Shown: positions 27,793 to 35,043 of the stretch, in pieces | How positions within the stretch are numbered: the stretch's first letter is position 1 | Layout: each line of letters opens with the position of its first letter | Source: Mesorhizobium sp. SARCC-RB16n | GTDB lineage: Bacteria > Pseudomonadota > Alphaproteobacteria > Rhizobiales > Rhizobiaceae | Assembly (NCBI RefSeq): GCF_008520305.1 | Contig: NZ_ML703258.1 | Location: forward strand, 124,001-188,000 | Length of the DNA stretch: 64,000 bases | Reading direction: 5' to 3' | Notes under the pieces: model-generated | Databases searched by the model: none | What the model was told of the DNA's origin: nothing | Seen by the model: the letters and a program-made list of their open reading frames with translations, nothing else | Position numbers and translations under genes: made by a program

Positions 27793-30048
27793 TCAGGTGC
27801 TTTTCAGCTCGCTGGGGTCGATGGGGAGCGCGCGAATGCGCTTGCCTGTCGCGGCAAATATGGCGTTACAGATAGCCGGCGCAGTCGGCGGCACGCCGGG
27901 CTCGCCGACGCCGGCAGGCGGCGCGCTGCTCTCGACGATGTGGACGTGCGTCTCCGGCGTGATGTCAGTCCGCGCCACGTCATAGTCGGTAAAATTGCTT
28001 TGCTCGATGCGGCCGTCTTTGGCGGTGATGTTGCTGTAGAGCGCATTGCTGATGGCCATGATGGCCGCGCCTTCGAACTGCGAGCGCACACGATCGGGGT
28101 TAACGACCAGTCCGCAATCGACGGCCATATCGATGCGAGGGATCGCGATCTGCCCGTCATTGCCGATGGCCACGTGAGCGACAACGGCGACGTAGGTGAG
28201 GAAGCTGCGGTGGACGGCGACACCACGGCCGTGGCGCTGCGGAAGCGCCTCGCCCCACCCGCTATTGGCGACAGCGAGGTCGAGCACTCCGTGCAGCCGT
28301 GCCGTGTCGATCGGATACTGGTCGAGCGGAGCGCCGTAATTGGGGTAGTCGACCCCGATCGCCCTTAGATCGATGATGCGGGCGGGACCGATGAGCTCGC
28401 GGAGGTATTCGACGGGATCCCTGCCCGCGGCTGCCGCGAGCTCGTCTGCAAACGAGCAAACGGCGAAGGCGTGCGGCACGTTGAACACCGAGCGGTACCA
28501 GCCGATGCGGACATGGTTTTGCGCCGGGCCATTTTCGCACCGGACATTGGCGATGGCATAGGGCACGTCCATGAAGCCTTGCTGCAGCTCGCCCGCGGTC
28601 CCATAGGTCACGCTGGGTTGGAATGTCGCCTCGATCGGCGGGAATACGGTCCGGTGCAGCCAGGCCGTGGCGGCGCCGTTGCCGTCGAGGCCGGCCTCGA
28701 TGTGCTGTGCGCAGATCGCGTGGAAATAGTCGTGCTGGATGTCGTCTTCACGCGTCCAGGTCACCTTGACAGGTGCGCCGATTTTCTGCGCGAGCCAGGC
28801 CGCCTCGGCGATGAAGTCATGCTTCGACTTGCGCCCGAACGCGCCGCCGAGCAGGGTCGTGTGGATCGTCACGTCCGACTCCTTCAGGCTGAGCACGTCG
28901 GCCACGGTCGTGCGCGCCCCTTGCGGGTTCTGGCTCGGCGCCCAGACCTCACACTTGCTGTTCTCGACGCGCGCGGCGGCCGCCGGAACCTCCATCGGAG
29001 CGTGGGAATAGTGGGGCACGAAATAGTCCGCCGAGACGCGCTTCGCGGCTGATTGCAGGGCGCCGTCGACATCGCCTTCGGCCCGTACGACACGACCTGC
29101 CTTCTGCGCGGTCGCCTCGAGCTCCTTGCGGTAGCTCGTGGTGTCGTAGCCGGCGTTCGCGCCGAAATCCCAGTCGATCTTGAGCTGCAGGCGGCCCTGC
29201 TGTGCCGCCCAGGTGCTGTTCGCAATCACGGCGATCCCGCCTAGCGGGTTGAAGCCGGACGGCGCCGGCGTCGCCGGTACCTCGACCACCTGCTCGACGC
29301 CGGGCACCGCCAATGCGGCCTTGCTGTCGAAGGATCGCACCTTTCCGCCGTAGACCGGACAGCGCTCGATCGAGGCGTATTTCATTCCGGGCAGCACGGT
29401 GTCGATACCGTATTTCGCCTGACCGCGCACGATGTCGTGTAGGTCGACAATCGGCACCGGCTTGCCGACGTAGCGGCGCGCCTGCGGCGATTTGAAATGC
29501 AAGGAGATGTGGTCGTCCGAGGGGACGGGCAGGCCGGCGGCCAACTTGACGAGATCGCCGAACGGCAGTTGCCGGCCGGTCGGCGTGTGGACGACCGCAT
29601 GGTTGCGCGCGTGGCACTCGTTCGGATCGACGTGCCAGGTCAGAGCGGCGGCATCTTCTAGCATCTGCCGGGCGGTCGCTCCGGCGACACGCATGGTCTG
29701 GTAGAACTGGCGCATGCTCCGCGACCCGTCGGTATTCTGGTCGCCATATTTCGGATCGCCGTTTGCCTGGAGGACCTTGACGCGCGACCAGTCCGCCTCG
29801 AGTTCGTCGGCGAGCACCATCGGCAGCCCGGTGCGGATGCCGGTCCCCATCTCGGAGCGGTGGGCGACGATCGTGACCAGCCCTGTCTCATCGATGCCGA
29901 GATAGACGTTGGGCTCGAAGGACGCGCCTTCGGCCGCCTGCGCTACCGGAAATTCGCGAAGCCCCGCGTGCATGCCCAGAACAAGGGCGGAAACGCCCGC
30001 GCCAGCCTTGAGGAGGTCGCGGCGGCTCAGATTGATGATGTGCGTCAT
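27793..30048 (-). CDS. Molybdenum hydroxylase large subunit (isoquinoline 1-oxidoreductase beta-like), copy 2
   Basis: Catalytic molybdenum subunit, 751 residues, a paralogue of 7579-9771. The N-terminal Tat-like signal contains LSRRDLLKAGAGVSALVLG. The active-site Glu is in AGVGEPGVPPTAPAICNAIF near the C-terminus, with upstream LGGAFGRKSKHDFIAEAA in the molybdopterin-binding part. The ATG is only 4 nt after the stop of the [2Fe-2S] gene, so the two are tightly coupled. Together with the cytochrome c gene upstream this is the three-part layout of periplasmic aldehyde or N-heterocycle oxidoreductases that pass electrons to cytochrome c. The substrate is unknown. Confidence 0.92.
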   Translation of the reverse strand: MTHIINLSRRDLLKAGAGVSALVLGMHAGLREFPVAQAAEGASFEPNVYLGIDETGLVTIVAHRSEMGTGIRTGLPMVLADELEADWSRVKVLQANGDPKYGDQNTDGSRSMRQFYQTMRVAGATARQMLEDAAALTWHVDPNECHARNHAVVHTPTGRQLPFGDLVKLAAGLPVPSDDHISLHFKSPQARRYVGKPVPIVDLHDIVRGQAKYGIDTVLPGMKYASIERCPVYGGKVRSFDSKAALAVPGVEQVVEVPATPAPSGFNPLGGIAVIANSTWAAQQGRLQLKIDWDFGANAGYDTTSYRKELEATAQKAGRVVRAEGDVDGALQSAAKRVSADYFVPHYSHAPMEVPAAAARVENSKCEVWAPSQNPQGARTTVADVLSLKESDVTIHTTLLGGAFGRKSKHDFIAEAAWLAQKIGAPVKVTWTREDDIQHDYFHAICAQHIEAGLDGNGAATAWLHRTVFPPIEATFQPSVTYGTAGELQQGFMDVPYAIANVRCENGPAQNHVRIGWYRSVFNVPHAFAVCSFADELAAAAGRDPVEYLRELIGPARIIDLRAIGVDYPNYGAPLDQYPIDTARLHGVLDLAVANSGWGEALPQRHGRGVAVHRSFLTYVAVVAHVAIGNDGQIAIPRIDMAVDCGLVVNPDRVRSQFEGAAIMAISNALYSNITAKDGRIEQSNFTDYDVARTDITPETHVHIVESSAPPAGVGEPGVPPTAPAICNAIFAATGKRIRALPIDPSELKST

Positions 30049-30052
30049 TGAC

Positions 30053-30535
30053 TTAACGGGCCTTGCTGGATGACTGCGTCGAGGCGTGGAGGTCCGTGGC
30101 CGCCGTGATCGCGGCGCGGATGCGCTGATACGTACCGCACCGGCAGATGTTGCCTGACATGGCGTCGATGATCTGCTGTTCGGACGGATTCGGCGTCTGT
30201 TTCATGAGATCGGCGGCCTGCATGATCTGACCCGCCTGACAATAACCGCACTGTGGAACGTTGTGCGCGACCCAGGCCTGCTGGACAGGATGGCTGCCGT
30301 CAGCGCTCAGCCCCTCGATAGTGGTGACCTCGTGCCCCGCGACGTCGGCGAGTGCGGTCATGCAGGATCGTGTGGCGCTGCCGTCGATGTGCACGGTGCA
30401 CGCACCGCAGGCGCCCACGCCGCATCCGAATTTGGTGCCGGTCATGCCGAGAATGTCGCGGATGACCCACAGCAGGGGCATTTGCGGGTCGGCATCGATA
30501 TCGTGCGCCACTCCGTTGATCGAAATGCGAGGCAT
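30053..30535 (-). CDS. [2Fe-2S] subunit of molybdenum hydroxylase, copy 2
   Basis: 160-residue iron-sulfur subunit. Cluster ligands are [11 protein letters not shown] with ATRSC (plant-type cluster), and [13 protein letters not shown] with ICRCGTYQR (second cluster). GGAGAG precedes the ATG at 30535. It is the middle gene of the operon: cytochrome c lies 48 bases upstream and the large subunit 4 bases downstream. It differs clearly from copy 1 at 9782-10243 (for example QAGQ versus INGM in the second motif), so the two operons are old paralogues or separate acquisitions rather than a recent duplication. Confidence 0.94.
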   Translation of the reverse strand: MPRISINGVAHDIDADPQMPLLWVIRDILGMTGTKFGCGVGACGACTVHIDGSATRSCMTALADVAGHEVTTIEGLSADGSHPVQQAWVAHNVPQCGYCQAGQIMQAADLMKQTPNPSEQQIIDAMSGNICRCGTYQRIRAAITAATDLHASTQSSSKAR

Positions 30536-30583
30536 TCGAGACTCTCCGTGACTGGGATCGGGGATACGCTTGGCGGGCGCGCC

Positions 30584-31003
30584 TCAGGGCTTGAGCGTGC
30601 CGAGATAGGCAATGATGTTCTGGCGATCCGCCGGATTGGGAACGCTGATGAACATCTTGGTGCCGTGGACGAAGCCATTGGGATTCTGCAGGAACTTGTC
30701 GAGCGACCCGTCGTCCCAGGTCACGCCAGCGTTTTTGAGGCTGACGGAATAGTTGAAGCCGGCTACGGTTCCGCTCTTCCTGCCGACAACGCCTGCCAAC
30801 GAAGGACCGATGCGGTTCAAGCCGGGGCTGTTGGAGTGGCAAGCCGCACAGTGGCTGCCGAAAAAAGCCTGACCCGCCGTGGCGTCAGCGGCGGCACCGG
30901 GCTGGCTCGTGCCGAGCAACTGGGCTGCAACGAGCAATGGCAGCGTGCTCAAACCCGTGACTGAGTGCGGAACCGAGGCGGTGTAACGCATGGTATCGCT
31001 CAT
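30584..31003 (-). CDS. Cytochrome c partner of molybdenum hydroxylase (class I, c2-like)
   Basis: Exported monohaem cytochrome, about 139 residues. A signal segment (STLPLLVAAQLLG) is followed by the haem site GSHCAACHSN, the class I core GPSLAGVVGRKSG with FNYSVSLKN, and the sixth-ligand Met in GTKMFISVPN. This is the mitochondrial/c2 fold. The start is uncertain between 31003 and 30991. It is the first gene of the operon and would take electrons from the iron-sulfur subunit to the respiratory chain. Copy 1 of the hydroxylase lacks such a gene. Confidence 0.88.
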   Translation of the reverse strand: MSDTMRYTASVPHSVTGLSTLPLLVAAQLLGTSQPGAAADATAGQAFFGSHCAACHSNSPGLNRIGPSLAGVVGRKSGTVAGFNYSVSLKNAGVTWDDGSLDKFLQNPNGFVHGTKMFISVPNPADRQNIIAYLGTLKP

Positions 31004-31472
31004 CTCCGATGCGAAGCTCGCCTGTTGTACCGGACGTGACGAGCCGACGATTGCTGGAGCTTGCGGAGATTGTGCCGATCTTGCCAAAAGGCGGAACCGC
31101 GACTCGGCTGGCCGAGACCTCATTCCTACCTTCTGTTCTGGGCCGAGAACCGCCGGCGATGCTCTCACATCGTGACGCGACGGAACTGGACGGCCCGATC
31201 GGAAGGCAGGATGCAACAGCCGCCGTCCTCGATGATCCTAGCGTGTTGCTGACCCGTGTACACCGGATCGGCATAACCCGGGCCAGCTGTGTGCGGACAA
31301 TTGGCGGCTACTTATCGTCCTTCCGTTCAGTCGGGCGCGACGTCGTTTCGAGCCCCGACAGAATTTCGTACTGGCGCGGCAAGGCCGCATCATCGATATG
31401 GATGCGGGCATCGACGGTGTGCAGTCCGCAATTGTCTATAGCTGTCCGGAATTAAGCGGGGCTGCGGAGGTC
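31004..31472. other. Intergenic region containing one copy of a 60-bp repeat
   Basis: About 470 bases between the divergent cytochrome c gene and the TolQ-like gene. Apart from the repeat at 31139-31197, no gene is recognised. Promoters for both directions are expected. Confidence 0.4.
31139..31197 (+). repeat. Direct repeat copy 1 (about 60 bp)
   Basis: Nearly identical to 33112-33171: both run TGGGCCGAGAACCGCCGGCG, then a short variable stretch, then GACGCGACGGAAC, one variable base, GGACGGCCCG. The two copies flank the decayed three-gene membrane module and each lies upstream of a plus-strand gene, so this may be a shared upstream (promoter or leader) element. Confidence 0.7.
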
Positions 31473-31901
31473 GTGTGCGGCGTCGTTTCGGCTCTCGTGC
31501 AGAAGCTTGAGCACATCACGGCCGGCGCCGCGGGAATCGTCGGGCTGTGGGTCGCCGGCATTGCCGGTAAAGCGTTCGCCGGCAACAACGCGTTTCTGTG
31601 CTGGTTGATCGCAGCCATCGGCGCCCTGGGCATTCTGTGCATCTTCCTTCAGCGGTGGCGCGATGTCGATTGGCTGCTTGGAACCGTGGTTGGGCTCATC
31701 GTCGCTTTCTCTGCGGCGCGCGCCGGCGGCTCGGCCGACCCCAATGCGATCCGCCCGATGATCGCGTCGGTCATCGACGGCATGTATGTCGCGCTCTATG
31801 CGACGCTGCTCGGTATAATCACGAACCAGAGGCTTAAGATCAATCTTCGCCTGTCGATGGATGAGGAAACTCTCACGTCTGGCTCGACACCGCGCTCTTG
31901 A
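31473..31901 (+). CDS. TolQ/MotA/ExbB-like membrane protein (gene 1 of a membrane module)
   Basis: About 140 residues with three hydrophobic helices (GAAGIVGLWVAGIAG, FLCWLIAAIGALGILCIFL, LLGTVVGLIVAFSAA) followed by IRPMIASVIDGMYVALYATL and LGIITNQRLKINL. The last part is the helix and loop pattern of MotA/TolQ/ExbB proton-channel subunits. The start is uncertain: a GTG at 31473 lies right after GGAGG (too close), and the frame is open to 31398. The 3' end runs into the next gene, where frames are disturbed. The protein family is not one I can name. A fragment of a second copy lies inverted at 34355-34470. Confidence 0.55.
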   Translation: MCGVVSALVQKLEHITAGAAGIVGLWVAGIAGKAFAGNNAFLCWLIAAIGALGILCIFLQRWRDVDWLLGTVVGLIVAFSAARAGGSADPNAIRPMIASVIDGMYVALYATLLGIITNQRLKINLRLSMDEETLTSGSTPRS

Positions 31902-32436
31902 TGCTCGGCGGCTTCGTCATCATGACCATGCTCATGATGACGGTGATGAACCCGCCAGCCACGGCGAACGAAACCGATGGCGTCACGGCGCCCGGAAACG
32001 TCGCCGTCGAGATGCAATGGCCCGGCAAGCTTGACGCCGACGTCGATCTGTGGGTCCAGGCGCCCGGGGATGTGCCGGTCGGCTACTCCAACAAGAGCGG
32101 CAAGGTGTTCGATCTGCTGCGCGACGACCTGGGCATGACGCCGGACCGATTCCCACCATGAAGTTGCCTATTCGCGGGGGGCTCCCGCTGGCGAATATAC
32201 CATCAATGTTCACATGTATCGTGGTGTGAACGTCACATATCCCATCCCGGTGAAGGTCACCGTCAGCGTAAAGCCGGATGCCACCAAGTCGTCCACGCCG
32301 CTGGCCACAACGACGGTCCAGCTGCGCAAGCCCAACCAGGAGCTTACCGTCTTGAGATTCCGGCTCGATTCGGCTGGCCAACTGGTGCCGGCAGCATCAA
32401 CAGCATCTTCAAACCCCCCGCGCGGCGGCCTCCCAA
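31857..32436 (+). pseudogene. Gene 2 of membrane module: single-TM protein with a beta-rich exported domain, frameshifted
   Basis: In pieces the frame reads MDEE, then (shifted) SHVWLDTALLMLGGFVIMTM, a TM helix, then VEMQWPGKLDADVDLWVQAP and VGYSNKSGKVFDLLRDDLG. After another shift near 32145 it reads HHEVAYSRGAPAGEYTINVH and VKVTVSVKP to VLRFRLDSAGQLVP; a last shift near 32390 separates GSINSIF from the frame of gene 3. The DVDLWV...GEYTINV pattern is a beta-sandwich similar to DUF2135-like domains. It is the expected size and layout for a partner of the TolQ-like gene 1. Not named further. Confidence 0.55.
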
Positions 32437-33057
32437 TGATGATCGCTCCCGTCATATTCGCCCTGCTGCTCGGGGCGTTCATCTTCGCCATCCTGCCGCA
32501 TGCAGGCATTGCCCGCCGCACCCTCTCGGTCGGCATCTTCCTGGCGCTGATCACTGTGGTCTATGTCGGCGCCAGCGAGCTGCTTGGCCGCCCCAAGCCG
32601 CTCGCGCTCGAGTGGCGCGACACGGCAACAGCCCAAGTGGTGGGCGCCGTTCCGATCGAGAACGAGGCCATCTACGTATGGCTCACCACGGCTGGCTCAC
32701 CTGAGCTGCGCGCCTACGTACTGCCCTGGAGCCAGCAGGCGGCCCAACAGCTTCAAGATGCGATGGGCAAGGCGGAAGCCGACGGGCACTGGGATAGAGA
32801 TGAAGATGCAGGCCGCCGACGCCGGTCTCGATACACGCGAGTCGATGCTACGCACGGCCGCAACCGGCCCTGCCGGCAAACGACTACCAAAGCGGCGTTT
32901 CGTCCCCTCGCTATACACAGCCGGGCTCGTAGCCGAGTTTTTCGCTTCGTGCTCCACTCCTGCAGCTTGGAAGATGGCGCCGTGGCGCATTTGTGTCCGC
33001 CCAACAGCGCCGCGACAGTGCCCAGTAGGGCGCCCTGATGCATACAACAAGGCATGA
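32436..33057 (+). pseudogene. Gene 3 of membrane module: membrane protein with C-terminal soluble part, frameshifted
   Basis: Begins MMIAPVIFALLLGAFIFAIL (first helix), followed by ARRTLSVGIFLALITVVYVG (second helix) and a soluble region with LEWRDTATAQVVGAVPIENE and YVWLTTAGSPELRAYVLPW, ending QQLQDAMGKAEADG. Near 32790 the sense shifts to another frame (GTGIEMKMQAADAGLDTRE). It is therefore broken near the end. The ATG pair at 32436 overlaps the end of gene 2, the usual sign of a co-translated operon. Family not recognised. Confidence 0.5.
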
Positions 33058-33111
33058 GGGGACAATCCTTTGGATGATTATAATTTGCCGCGGGCACTCC
33101 TACCTGGGTTG

Positions 33112-33171
33112 TGGGCCGAGAACCGCCGGCGATGAACCCCGCATCGCGACGCGACGGAACCGGACGGCCCG
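33112..33171 (+). repeat. Direct repeat copy 2 (about 60 bp)
   Basis: Second copy of the element at 31139-31197, differing at a few positions. It lies 60 bases upstream of the start of the small exported protein at 33231, consistent with a leader or promoter-proximal element. Confidence 0.7.
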
Positions 33172-33230
33172 CAGATGGAACGCGAGGCGAAGCAATCGCC
33201 CCTCACCCCAAGAAAAAAGGAGGCGCAATC

Positions 33231-33602
33231 ATGCGCTCTTTCAGGACTCTCAAGACAGTAACCCTCATCACCCTCCTCATCACTGTTCCGTTCGCCGGCG
33301 CCTATGCCAACGTGACGCCGACCTCGATTGCCGATCAGGCGCAGGGTGTGGACCAAGGCATCGCTGACGCAAGGCAGCAGAACACGATCACGCCGGCCGA
33401 GGCCCAAAGGCTGCACATACAGGTAGTTCGTATCACCCAGGCCGCCGAAAGAACGGCCGCCGAGGACCACGGCAAGATACCGGCTGCCCAATCTCAGCAA
33501 TTACTGCGAAGGCTTGATAATCTCGACCAGAGGCTCATGGTCGATACCGGCAGTGGCTTCGCCATTAACGACGACAATCACGACGGAAATTATCCGAACT
33601 GA
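33231..33602 (+). CDS. Small exported protein of unknown function
   Basis: 123 residues. The ATG at 33231 has a strong ribosome site (AAAGGAGG). Signal peptide TLKTVTLITLLITVPFAGAY with cleavage near AYA. The mature part is helical and charged (GVDQGIADARQQNTITPAEA, QRLHIQVVRITQAAERTA, LLRRLDNLDQRL), ending in an acidic Asn/Asp tail. The ITPAEA...RL...I pattern repeated twice resembles a short EF-hand-free helical repeat seen in rhizobial periplasmic proteins. Function not known. Confidence 0.75.
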   Translation: MRSFRTLKTVTLITLLITVPFAGAYANVTPTSIADQAQGVDQGIADARQQNTITPAEAQRLHIQVVRITQAAERTAAEDHGKIPAAQSQQLLRRLDNLDQRLMVDTGSGFAINDDNHDGNYPN

Positions 33603-33758
33603 AGTCACCAGCGCCAGCGCGCCCCAAAAAGGACACGCTGGCTCTGAAAGATCATTCAGCGCGAGATGGTCCAGGCCGCCCACAGCCTGGGCTGCGCTCG
33701 AGGCCGGTGAGCTTAACGCGCAGGATGAAACACGTTTGGCCTTGGTAACCGGACATTG

Positions 33759-34193
33759 CTATGACGGTTTCGGCGCAGGCTCAGCCAAGGGTGTGATCGA
33801 CTTGACCTTCCACCGGTCACCGTTCGTAGCAATCAGCCAATAGTCTGTGCCGATCATTGCAATCTGGCCGCACCAACTCCCTTTCCGGGTTGGGCCGGCC
33901 ATGAAGTGTACGCATACCTTGTCGCCCTCAAAGGCATACGTTCCCGTACTATGGTCCTTCGTACCGACGGAATCGTATTTCCCATCAGCAAAGTACGTGG
34001 CAACACTGTTGCCCTTGCCCAGGTGAAGGACCTTCCCGACGATCAGTGTCTTGAGCGCGTCGTTGGGAAGCGGGTCAAAGCCTGCGGTGCTTAGCGTCGT
34101 CATAGAAGAAGCCGGGACCGAGGCAGTATTCGGCGAAGGCGACTGGCATGCGCTAACCAACGCTACGGACGCCAGCACAAGAATGCGTTTCAC
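33759..34193 (-). CDS. Putative lipoprotein, beta-rich
   Basis: About 144 residues. Lipobox LVSAC at about residue 16 after a hydrophobic signal (ILVLASVALVSAC). The mature part has NSVATYFADGKYDSVGTKDH, TGTYAFEGDKVCVHF and GSWCGQIAMIGTDYWLIA: antiparallel strands with two cysteines, like small lipocalin or inhibitor-type folds in the periplasm. The start GTG at 34193 (VKRILVL) is the one that makes a signal peptide of normal length. No family name can be given. Confidence 0.7.
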   Translation of the reverse strand: MKRILVLASVALVSACQSPSPNTASVPASSMTTLSTAGFDPLPNDALKTLIVGKVLHLGKGNSVATYFADGKYDSVGTKDHSTGTYAFEGDKVCVHFMAGPTRKGSWCGQIAMIGTDYWLIATNGDRWKVKSITPLAEPAPKPS

Positions 34194-34354
34194 AGATTGG
34201 GACCTCCGCGCAGACAACCTCACCGCACAGGGCGATGAGACGGTGACGTTTTTATGTCAGCTCTTTAGCTCAAATGATCGCGCATAAAGCAGACGATTCC
34301 GGTACGAGGGGATAGAAGCAGAGCGCGGCTTCTGCACCTTCTCGGATGGCACAC

Positions 34355-34470
34355 AGCGAACGGCATTAGAAATCGACATCGCGCCAACGCCGGAAGTAGA
34401 CACAGAATGCCCAGGGCGCCGATGGCCGCGATCTGCCAGTAGAGAAATGCGTTGTCTCCCTGAAACTCGT
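34355..34470 (-). pseudogene. Inverted fragment of the TolQ-like gene
   Basis: Read on the minus strand: NAFLYWQIAAIGALGILC followed, after a shift, by RRWRDVDF. This matches NAFLCWLIAAIGALGILC and QRWRDVDW of the plus-strand gene at 31473-31901 at both protein and DNA level. It is a stub of a second copy, truncated on both sides. Confidence 0.75.
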
Positions 34471-34715
34471 TCTGAACTGCTCCAACGGCAAGCAAGCTTA
34501 CAACAGAGCAAGGCCGGCGCGCTATTATGCCGACGTATGAAACGGGCACCCCTTCGGACGTCACTGACCGGAATCGACAACAGAGACTCTATTAGGGTTG
34601 TATGACGCCATGCACCCTGGACGCGACGGCAAGGCTGCCAAGAAAGCCATCGCGCGGTCCTCTTGCAGCACGCCGCGGCCAGTGAAGGTGATTGACCCCG
34701 CTGACGCAAATTCTG

Positions 34716-34943
34716 TCACTGGCTTTGCGAATGGCCATCCCACGGCGGATCCAAAGCGAAGCCGTGCTCCGCGCCTTGAAATTGCACGCGCGTAATCTTA
34801 CTCCCGGGAACGCCACGGGCATCGTTGCCGGAAAGCATGGCGAGCAGATAAAAGGCGCCGAGCTCACCCTCTACGTAGACGCCGGCTCCGCCTCGCCCCG
34901 ACGGATTGCCTCCAGAGGGTATGTCAGTGGTGGTTGACTTCAT
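34716..34943 (-). pseudogene. N-terminal fragment of a large rhizobial defence-type protein
   Basis: Begins MKSTTTDIPSGGNPSGRGGA and continues GELGAFYLLAMLSGNDARGV and KITRVQFQGAEHGFALD before going off-frame. A Gly/Pro-rich start followed by GAFYLLAML...RVxFQGxxxGxALDD is, as far as I recall, the N-terminus of large nuclease/ATPase proteins of alphaproteobacterial defence islands. That recognition is from memory and weak. It lies just downstream of the large HTH-nuclease-like gene. Confidence 0.4.
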
Positions 34944-35043
34944 GCTCGGGCTTGTTCGGGATTGTGGAGGTCAGCATGGTTCACAAGCGCTTCTACGATG
35001 CGCAAACTCCTATGGTCGGACAGTCGCATCGCACCCAAAGACG

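Noticed and set aside
28949-29617. 222-codon minus-strand frame inside the molybdenum hydroxylase gene
   Set aside because: Overlaps the conserved catalytic subunit in another frame; Arg-rich, typical shadow of G+C-rich coding DNA.
31473-32436. Zorya-type ZorAB defence genes
   Set aside because: Gene 1 is MotA-like, but gene 2 lacks a MotB/OmpA peptidoglycan-binding domain, and no ZorC/D/E genes are near.
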